NCBI GenBank assembly: GCA_964646035.1
Contig: CAZYDJ010000065.1
Coordinates: forward strand, 1 to 13,242
DNA: 13,242 nt
Reading direction: 5' to 3'
Source: CAYLMM01 sp964646035
Lineage (GTDB): Bacteria; Krumholzibacteriota; Krumholzibacteriia; LZORAL124-64-63
Of the stretch, positions 1 through 5,060 are shown piece by piece. The notes beneath the pieces are model-generated. The model was not told the DNA's origin. It made no database searches and was given only the letters and a program-made list of their open reading frames with translations. The stretch's first letter is position 1. Each line of letters opens with the position of its first letter. Position numbers and translations under genes: made by a program.

Positions 1-453
1 CAGAGTCCACTGAGGCATACGATCGGGGAACAAAATTCCGCCATTACCGACTTAAAGATCGCATCCGAGCTCAATCTGACCACCCGCAAGATGAATCAGA
101 TCCGCGCCGCCAGCAGACCCCTGATGAGCCTGGACGAGAGCATCTACGGGGACGAAAACTCGATGACGCTGGCCGACACTCTTTCCGACGCGTCCGACCA
201 CACTCCCGAGGAGCAGTTCGTGGAGAACGAAATGCTGAAAGAGATGGGAGTAGCCCTGGATATGCTCAACAGCCGGGAGCGCGACATCGTTGTCCGCTAT
301 TACGGCCTTGGAGCCGAGGAACCGGCTTCGCTCGAGACGATCGGCCAGGACATCAACCTTTCCCGTGAAAGGGTGCGTCAGATCCGCAATCAGGCGCTTG
401 GCCGGATTCGCCAGAACGTTTCCGGTGGTAAATTGGTGGATTACCTGTCTTGA
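1..453 (+). CDS. rpoD: Sigma-70 family RNA polymerase sigma factor, C-terminal part (partial at 5' end)
   Basis: The open frame enters from the left edge with no start in view and ends at TGA 451-453, leaving 150 residues. The fragment covers the end of region 3 and all of region 4. Region 3.2 and its linker show the primary-sigma pattern RPLMSLDESI followed by an acidic DENSMTLADTL stretch. Region 4.1 has LNSRERDIVVRYYGLG. Region 4.2, about residues 109-137, carries the helix-turn-helix that reads the -35 box (SLETIGQDINLSRERVRQI). By family knowledge this directs core polymerase to housekeeping promoters. The RPxSLD and ExxSxxLxDxL patterns place it in group 1 or 2 rather than among ECF or FliA sigmas. 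The primary factor RpoD/SigA is most likely, but regions 1 and 2 are outside the window, so a close paralogue cannot be excluded. The tRNA promoter begins 5 nt after its stop. Confidence 0.85.
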   Translation, partial: QSPLRHTIGEQNSAITDLKIASELNLTTRKMNQIRAASRPLMSLDESIYGDENSMTLADTLSDASDHTPEEQFVENEMLKEMGVALDMLNSRERDIVVRYYGLGAEEPASLETIGQDINLSRERVRQIRNQALGRIRQNVSGGKLVDYLS

Positions 454-457
454 GTAC

Positions 458-487
458 TTGACAGAGGGGGGATGTCCGGGCTAGCTT
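458..487 (+). promoter_or_regulatory. Candidate sigma-70 promoter of the tRNA-Val gene
   Basis: A perfect -35 hexamer TTGACA lies at 458-463. An 18-nt spacer follows, then a poor -10 hexamer TAGCTT at 482-487 that keeps T1, A2 and T6 of TATAAT. Transcription would start near 494-496, a few bases before the mature tRNA at 500. The stretch after the -10 is GC-rich (CGGCGCC at 491-497), like the discriminators of stable-RNA promoters under stringent control. The hexamers are seen directly; the promoter role is inferred from spacing and position. Confidence 0.5.
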
Positions 488-499
488 GTTCGGCGCCTC

Positions 500-577
500 G
501 GGCGATTAGCTCAGATTGGTTAGAGCGCTTGCTCGACACGCAAGAGGTCACTGGTTCGAGTCCAGTATCGCCCACCA
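500..577 (+). tRNA. tRNA-Val (anticodon GAC), CCA encoded, with C33
   Basis: The cloverleaf folds completely. The acceptor stem is 500-506 with 567-573, all 7 pairs Watson-Crick. The D stem GCTC/GAGC is 509-512 with 523-526, around a loop containing GG. The anticodon stem CTTGC/GCAAG is 528-532 with 540-544. The variable loop is AGGTC. The T stem ACTGG/CCAGT encloses the loop TTCGAGT. Discriminator A574 is followed by genomic CCA at 575-577. The 7-nt anticodon loop 533-539 is TCGACAC, which puts GAC at 535-537 and so predicts valine tRNA reading GUC and GUU. Position 33 (base 534) is C, where U33 is nearly invariant; the usual loop would read TTGACAC. All stems are intact, so the gene otherwise looks functional. 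It sits alone between the sigma gene and thrS. Confidence 0.93.
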
Positions 578-592
578 GCATGAATGCAAGGG

Positions 593-625
593 GATGAGGT
601 GGCGCCCTACGGGTACCACCTCATC
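593..625 (+). terminator. Strong hairpin between tRNA-Val and thrS (terminator or leader element)
   Basis: Bases 593-602 (GATGAGGTGG) pair perfectly with 616-625. After one C-A mismatch, a G-U pair and three G-C pairs (605-607 with 611-613) continue the stem to a 3-nt TAC loop. Only three T follow (625 is C, then TTTGC), so it is a weak intrinsic terminator at best. It lies 16 nt after the tRNA CCA and ends 49 nt before the thrS ATG. It may end the tRNA transcript, protect its 3' end, or act as a thrS leader structure. No clear thrS promoter fits between the hairpin and the gene. Confidence 0.45.
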
Positions 626-674
626 TTTGCAGATGAATCGGTATCTCCTCGGGCGCGAAACTGGAGTATTTGCG

Positions 675-2591
675 ATGCCACAGCTCGAACTTACCCTTCC
701 CGACGGCAGCTCCCTGAACATCAACGACGGAGCCACCTTCGGCGACGCCGTTGCCGAGATCGGCGAAGGTCTGCGCCGCAGCGCGCTCGCCGCGCGTCTC
801 GACCAGACCAACTACTCGCTCGCCGACAAGGTGCCGGCCTCGGGAAACCTGCAGATCATCACCAGGAATTCCCCCGAAGGCCTCGAAACCCTGCGCCATT
901 CCACAGCCCACCTGCTGGCCTGGGCGGTCCAGGAACTGCATCCCGGGACGCGCTTCGCTTTCGGCCCCTCGATCGAGAACGGCTTCTACTACGATTTCGA
1001 CCGCGGTGAACCTTTCACGACCGAGGAACTGGTGGGCATCGAGGCCAAGATGCTGGAGCTCGCCGGCCGCAAGGAAGCAATAATCCGCCAGGAGATAGCG
1101 CCCGCGGAGGGGCGCGAGATCTTCGCCGACCAGCCCTACAAGCTGGAACAGATCGCCAGCCTCGGCGACGAGACCCTTTCGACCTACAGGATGGGGGAGT
1201 TCGTCGACCTCTGCGAAGGTCCTCATGTGCCGGATACGACCTCGCTGAAGGCGTTCAAGCTGCTGAACGTTGCCGGAGCCTACTGGCGCGGCGACAGCAG
1301 CAAGCCGATGCTGCAGAGGATCTACGGCACTGTCTTCTGGAAGAAGAAGGACCTCGACGAGCACCTGCAGATGCTGGAGGAGGCCAAGAAACGGGATCAC
1401 CGCAAGCTGGGCCGTGAACTCGATCTCTTCGGCATCATGGACGAGGCCGGCCCCGGTCTGTCGTTCTGGTTTCCGCGCGGGGACATCCTGCGCACCCAGG
1501 TCACGGAGTATCTGCTCGGCGTTCTACGCAAGGGCGGCTACGAAACCGTGACCACGCCCCACATCTCGCAGGCCTCGCTCTGGGAGACTTCCGGGCATAT
1601 GGAGTTCTACCGGGAGAACATGTATATCTTCGAGCAGGACGAAAAACCGCATGTCGTCAAGCCGATGAACTGCCCCGGCCACATCCTGATCTACAACCGC
1701 AAGAAGCGCAGCTACAGGAATATGCCGGTGCGCTACGCCGAGCTCGGCACCGTCTACCGCGCCGAGTTGAAGGGCACTCTCCACGGGCTGATGCGCGTGC
1801 GGGGCTTCACCCAGGACGACGCGCACATCTTCTGCACCCCGGAACAGCTCGAGGACGAAGTCAGCGGCTGCCTGGGCCTGGTCAAGGAAGTGCTGGGCCA
1901 CTTCGGCTTCACCGAATTCAAGGTCGAGCTCTCGGTCCGCGACCCGCTGAACAAGGAGAAGTACGCCGGCACCGACGAGGAATGGGAAGCCGCCGAGAAG
2001 TCGCTGGTCAACGCCATCGACCGGCACGGCTTCACCTACACCCGGGAAGAGGGTGAGGCTGTCTTCTACGGCCCCAAGATCGACGTGAAGCTGATCGACG
2101 CCCTGGGCCGGAAATGGCAGGCCTCGACTGTCCAATTCGATTTCAACCTGCCTCGCCGTTTCGAAGTGACCTACGTGGACCAGGACGGCAAGGATCATTA
2201 CGTATACATGGTCCACCGGGCCATCCTGGGGTCGGTGGAGCGGTTCATCGGCATCATCACCGAACACTTCGCCGGTGATTTCCCGCTCTGGCTCGCTCCC
2301 GAGCAGGCCAGGGTGATGTCCGTCAGCCGGGATCAGCACGCCTACGCCGAACAGGTCGCCGCCGCACTGAGGGGAAAGGGCCTGCGGGCCGAGGCGGATA
2401 TCCGCGAGGAGAAGATCGGCTACAAGATCCGCGAAGGCGAAACCATGCGGGTGCCCTATATGCTCGTCGTCGGGGGCAAGGAGCAGGAATCCGGCACCGT
2501 GGCCATGCGCGCCCGTCACAAGGGAGACCTGGGGCAGTTCAGCGTCGAAGACGCGGCGATTGCTCTACTTGACGAAATCTCCGGTATATAG
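675..2591 (+). CDS. thrS: Threonine--tRNA ligase
   Basis: The product charges tRNA-Thr with threonine in the cytoplasm and edits mischarged Ser-tRNA-Thr. It has 638 residues, the usual full length. The frame stays open upstream through the tRNA, but ATG 675 gives the normal N-terminus (MPQLELTLPDG) and has a modest GGAG at 663-666. An N-terminal TGS domain spans about 1-62. The editing domain follows, with H75 and H79 of the HxxxH motif and C180 and H184 of CxxxH. The class II catalytic core spans about 245-535, with the expected zinc ligands C333 (MNCPGH), H384 (DDAHIF) and H514 (YMVHRAILGS). The C-terminal anticodon-binding domain covers about 540-638 and includes VGGKEQESGTVAMRAR. thrS heads the thrS-infC-rpmI-rplT cluster common to many bacteria. 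No truncation or missing catalytic residue is seen. Confidence 0.97.
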   Translation: MPQLELTLPDGSSLNINDGATFGDAVAEIGEGLRRSALAARLDQTNYSLADKVPASGNLQIITRNSPEGLETLRHSTAHLLAWAVQELHPGTRFAFGPSIENGFYYDFDRGEPFTTEELVGIEAKMLELAGRKEAIIRQEIAPAEGREIFADQPYKLEQIASLGDETLSTYRMGEFVDLCEGPHVPDTTSLKAFKLLNVAGAYWRGDSSKPMLQRIYGTVFWKKKDLDEHLQMLEEAKKRDHRKLGRELDLFGIMDEAGPGLSFWFPRGDILRTQVTEYLLGVLRKGGYETVTTPHISQASLWETSGHMEFYRENMYIFEQDEKPHVVKPMNCPGHILIYNRKKRSYRNMPVRYAELGTVYRAELKGTLHGLMRVRGFTQDDAHIFCTPEQLEDEVSGCLGLVKEVLGHFGFTEFKVELSVRDPLNKEKYAGTDEEWEAAEKSLVNAIDRHGFTYTREEGEAVFYGPKIDVKLIDALGRKWQASTVQFDFNLPRRFEVTYVDQDGKDHYVYMVHRAILGSVERFIGIITEHFAGDFPLWLAPEQARVMSVSRDQHAYAEQVAAALRGKGLRAEADIREEKIGYKIREGETMRVPYMLVVGGKEQESGTVAMRARHKGDLGQFSVEDAAIALLDEISGI

Positions 2592-2699
2592 TAGATTTCT
2601 GGCTGGTCTGACGACCGTACGACATTCGAAGCGAAGCAGAGGTTCCGCCTCTCACCATGAACGGCCCGACTCAGGGACGAAATGGTTGATCGTTTGACG

Positions 2700-2726
2700 A
2701 TAGCGGACCTCTGTGTCCGCTATTTT
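2700..2726 (+). terminator. Terminator-like hairpin ahead of infC (terminator or attenuator)
   Basis: Bases 2700-2708 (ATAGCGGAC) pair perfectly with 2715-2723 around a 6-nt CTCTGT loop, and the stem runs into TTTT at 2723-2726. This is a canonical intrinsic terminator shape. It lies 109 nt after the thrS stop and only 39 nt before the infC start codon, too close for a complete promoter downstream. infC transcripts must therefore begin upstream and read through, which makes conditional termination plausible. Known infC-rpmI-rplT operons in other bacteria are controlled by attenuation or L20 binding in their leaders; that this leader works alike is inference. A smaller hairpin (2638-2642 with 2648-2652) lies upstream. 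Nothing else is recognisable in 2592-2765. Confidence 0.65.
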
Positions 2727-2750
2727 CGTGCGGATCAATTCAACTGATTC

Positions 2751-2768
2751 AGGAGGTGCAAGGCCATC
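2751..2768 (+). promoter_or_regulatory. Ribosome binding site deciding the AUC start of infC
   Basis: A perfect AGGAGG at 2751-2756 is followed after 9 nt by ATC at 2766-2768. The only ATG or GTG alternatives are GTG 2790, 33 nt from the Shine-Dalgarno, and ATG 2799, 42 nt away. Both would cut into the conserved RVN motif of IF3. Spacing and protein conservation together point to AUC as the initiation codon. Confidence 0.8.
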
Positions 2769-3284
2769 AGGGACAATAAGACACTTCGGGTGAACCGCAT
2801 GATCCGGATTCCGCGAGTGCTTGTAGTGGACGACGAAGGCGAGCAGTTGGGGATCATGGAAACGCGTGCAGCGCTGGAATTGGCCGATGAACGCGGGCTC
2901 GATCTCGTGGAGGTCGCCCCGACCGCAAGGCCGCCGGTATGCCGAATCATGGACTACGGCAAGTACAAGTACGAGCTGAGCAAGAAGGCCCGGAAAGCGA
3001 AGCAGTCCTCTCACACCCAGAAGGTCAAGACAGTCAAGTTCCGGCCCAAGACCGATCAGCACGACTATGATTTCAAGAAGAAGCACATCATCACCTTCCT
3101 CGAGCAGGGCAACAAGGTGAAGGTGATAATGCAGTTCCGGGGTAGGGAGATGTCCCACATGGACCTGGGGCTCGATTTCCTCCGGCAACTCGTGGATGAA
3201 CTCGAAGAAGTCGGCATCCCCGAGAGCAGACCAGCCCAGGAGGGCCGCACGGTTTCGTTCGTGCTCGCTCCGAAAAAGGTCTGA
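2766..3284 (+). CDS. infC: Translation initiation factor IF-3, AUC start
   Basis: IF3 binds the 30S subunit, keeps it apart from 50S and enforces correct start-codon and initiator-tRNA choice. With ATC 2766 as start the protein has 172 residues, the usual length. Its N-terminus reads (M)RDNKTLRVN, matching the family RVN motif; starting at GTG 2790 would lose the first eight residues. The N-terminal domain (about 1-72) holds EGEQLGIM and DLVEVAPTARPPVCRIMDYGKYKYE. A lysine-rich linker follows (KKARKAKQ), then the C-terminal domain with KTVKFRP and VIMQFRGREMSH. Rare start codons (AUU in E. coli, AUC or AUA elsewhere) are a known trait of infC and let IF3 repress its own translation. The gene follows a terminator-like hairpin and precedes rpmI by 81 nt. 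Identity is certain; the start is strongly supported but inferred. Confidence 0.95.
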   Translation: MRDNKTLRVNRMIRIPRVLVVDDEGEQLGIMETRAALELADERGLDLVEVAPTARPPVCRIMDYGKYKYELSKKARKAKQSSHTQKVKTVKFRPKTDQHDYDFKKKHIITFLEQGNKVKVIMQFRGREMSHMDLGLDFLRQLVDELEEVGIPESRPAQEGRTVSFVLAPKKV

Positions 3285-3285
3285 A

Positions 3286-3348
3286 CGGCTCCAGTAGCCG
3301 CCGAGAATTCCAAGTAGCAGCACGTCAACGAATGTCTCGACGAGGCAT
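3286..3348 (+). other. Two small hairpins in the infC-rpmI spacer
   Basis: CGGCT 3286-3290 pairs with AGCCG 3296-3300. ATGTCTC 3332-3338 pairs with GAGGCAT 3342-3348 (one G-U) around a 3-nt loop. The second ends a few bases before the rpmI ribosome binding site. In other bacteria L20 represses its operon through an RNA structure ahead of rpmI, so the position is suggestive, but I cannot match these stems to a known L20 site. Confidence 0.25.
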
Positions 3349-3365
3349 CAGGGAAAGGTGCAACT

Positions 3366-3569
3366 ATGAAGGGTCCGAAGATGAAAACCAACCGGGCAGC
3401 CGCGAAGCGCTTCAAGCGCACCGGCTCCGGTCGTGTCAAGCGCAACAATGCCTATCACGGTCATCTGTTCACCGCCAAGAGCCCCAAGAGGAAGCGCAAT
3501 CTGCGCAAGTCCTCGATGCTGGCCGCTGTCGATGAGGCACGCGTCAACAAGATGCTCGGTGGAAGCTGA
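3366..3569 (+). CDS. rpmI: 50S ribosomal protein L35 (bL35)
   Basis: This is a small, very basic 67-residue protein of the large ribosomal subunit. The N-terminus MKGPKMKTNRAAAKRFKRTG matches the family pattern MPKMKTxxxAAKRFKxTGSG, with a two-residue difference before PKMKT. That supports ATG 3366 over the internal ATG 3381. The basic stretch AKSPKRKRNLRKSS is also typical. AAAGG at 3354-3358 serves as ribosome binding site, 7 nt before the ATG. The frame sits between infC and rplT as in most bacteria, and 41 nt separate it from rplT, so co-translation from one mRNA is likely. Confidence 0.96.
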   Translation: MKGPKMKTNRAAAKRFKRTGSGRVKRNNAYHGHLFTAKSPKRKRNLRKSSMLAAVDEARVNKMLGGS

Positions 3570-3610
3570 TCGCGACAGTCACGGTAATCAAGTAGACAGG
3601 AGGCACGACC

Positions 3611-3964
3611 ATGCCCAGAGCACGCAATAATTCTGCCGCCCGGCAGAAGCGCAACAAGGTAATGAAGCAGGCTCGCGGATACGTGGCGGGTAAGAGCCGG
3701 CAGTTTCGCGCCGCTCGCGAACAGGTGGAGCGGTCCGGTGTGTACCAGTACCGGGATCGTCGCAATCGCAAGCGTGATTTCCGTCGCCTGTGGATCATCC
3801 GCATCAATGCCGCGGCCCGCATCAACGGCCTGAGCTACAGCCATCTGATCAACGGGCTGAAGAAGGCCAGCATCGAAGTGGATCGCAGGCAACTGGCCGA
3901 TCTGGCGGTGCGCGACGCAGCCGGTTTCGCGAAGATCGCTGAACTGGCCAAGAACGCCCTCTAG
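3611..3964 (+). CDS. rplT: 50S ribosomal protein L20 (bL20)
   Basis: L20 binds 23S rRNA early in 50S assembly and, in several bacteria, represses its own operon. The 117-residue protein has the usual length. It shows a basic N-terminal extension (MPRARNNSAARQKRNKV), the AKGYR-like segment ARGYVAGKSRQFRAA, the signature YRDRRNRKRDFRRLWIIRINAAAR and a globular C-terminal part with NGLSYSHLINGL and IEVDRRQLADLA. A perfect AGGAGG at 3598-3603 lies 7 nt before ATG 3611. The N-terminal segment is less basic than in many L20 proteins (NNSA where a KRG-type run is common), which may be a lineage trait. Confidence 0.97.
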   Translation: MPRARNNSAARQKRNKVMKQARGYVAGKSRQFRAAREQVERSGVYQYRDRRNRKRDFRRLWIIRINAAARINGLSYSHLINGLKKASIEVDRRQLADLAVRDAAGFAKIAELAKNAL

Positions 3965-3994
3965 CGCCCTGGCGGTCGAGCGGCCGCCAGGCGC
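3964..3994 (+). other. GC-rich hairpin between rplT and pheS
   Basis: Bases 3964-3975 pair with 3984-3994 in an 11-bp stem with one bulged C and an 8-nt loop. The stem begins at the last base of the rplT stop codon. No T run follows, so it is not a classic intrinsic terminator. It could be a processing or stabilising element that separates ribosomal-protein mRNA from pheST, or a site for Rho-dependent control. Confidence 0.35.
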
Positions 3995-4031
3995 AGAAGC
4001 ACACCACCGGAGGTCAGGAGGATCCGCCGCG

Positions 4032-5060
4032 ATGCAGGAGATCATTGAACGCCTGCGCGCCGAGGGCTCGGCCCTGATCGACGACGCCGGCTCTTATGAA
4101 GATCTGGAAGCTGCCCGGGTTGCCGTATTCGGCCGCAAGGGCAGCATCACTCTCCAACTGCGCGGCTTGAAAGACGTACCGGCCGAGCAACGGCCCGCAG
4201 CCGGCGCAGCCCTGAACCGGCTGAAGCAGGAGTTGGACGAGCTGCTCCGCACCAAGGCGGCCGCCCTGCTCGCCGTCTCGGACGCCGCTACCATCGGCGA
4301 CCACGATCTGACTCTTCCGGGTATTCCGCCGGCTCCCGCCGGATCGCTGCACCCCGTGCTGACGGTACTCGAGGAGATCTGCGCCATCTTCCACAGTCTC
4401 GGCTTCACCCGCGAAGAGGGGCCGGATGTGGAGCTCGATTACTACAACTTCACGGCGCTGAATTTTCCCGACGATCATCCCGCCCGGGATATCCAGGACA
4501 CCTTCTACTTCGACGAGAAACGTCTGCTGCGGACCCAGACCTCGCCGGCCCAGGTGCGGATCATGGAGCGCCGCGATCCGCCGTTGGCGGTCATCGTGCC
4601 GGGCCGGGTCTACCGCAACGAGGCCCTGGACGCATCCCATGCAGCCGAATTCTTCCAGTTGGAAGGTCTGTACGTCGATCGGAATGTCAGTCTGGCCGAT
4701 CTGAAAACGACCGTCTCGCAATTCATCCGGATGCTCTTCGGGGAGAATATCGAGACCCGGTTCCGCCCGCATTTCTTCCCGTTCACCGAGCCTTCGGTAG
4801 AGGTCGACATGCGTTGCTTCGCCTGCGGCGGCAAGGGCTGCAATGTCTGTGGACGCACCGGCTGGATCGAGATCATGGGCGCCGGCATGGTGCATCCCAA
4901 CGTCTTCGCCAGCGCTGGATACGAACCAGACGTCTATACCGGATACGCTTTCGGACTGGGGATCGAGCGGCTGACGATGCTGCGTTACGGCATCCGTGAC
5001 ATCCGGCTCTTCCTCGAAAACGATCTGCGTTTCCTCAAGCAGTTCAGAGGTGTGAATTGA
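4032..5060 (+). CDS. pheS: Phenylalanine--tRNA ligase alpha subunit
   Basis: This is the catalytic subunit of the (alpha-beta)2 enzyme that charges tRNA-Phe. It has 342 residues, the usual length. A helical tRNA-binding arm covers about 1-85 and the class II core about 95-342. Motif 1 region NFPDDHPARDIQDTFY is at 144-159, motif 2 region GRVYRNEALDASH at 191-203, motif 3 near GLGIERLTMLRYG. A Cys pattern C262-x2-C265-x4-C270-x2-C273 sits before GWIEIMGAGMVHPN, as in many bacterial PheS. Two usually conserved positions differ: the RTHTS motif reads RTQTS (Q169), and the FHQLEG motif reads FFQLEG (F208). Neighbouring residues S171, Q209 and E211 are kept, so activity is still expected. AGGAGG at 4016-4021 lies 10 nt before the ATG. 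The gene ends inside the pheT start codon. Confidence 0.97.
   Translation: MQEIIERLRAEGSALIDDAGSYEDLEAARVAVFGRKGSITLQLRGLKDVPAEQRPAAGAALNRLKQELDELLRTKAAALLAVSDAATIGDHDLTLPGIPPAPAGSLHPVLTVLEEICAIFHSLGFTREEGPDVELDYYNFTALNFPDDHPARDIQDTFYFDEKRLLRTQTSPAQVRIMERRDPPLAVIVPGRVYRNEALDASHAAEFFQLEGLYVDRNVSLADLKTTVSQFIRMLFGENIETRFRPHFFPFTEPSVEVDMRCFACGGKGCNVCGRTGWIEIMGAGMVHPNVFASAGYEPDVYTGYAFGLGIERLTMLRYGIRDIRLFLENDLRFLKQFRGVN

Noticed and set aside
516..674. Upstream in-frame extension of thrS to ATG 516
   Set aside because: The extension would translate the tRNA gene and the hairpin; ThrRS homologues begin at the position of ATG 675.
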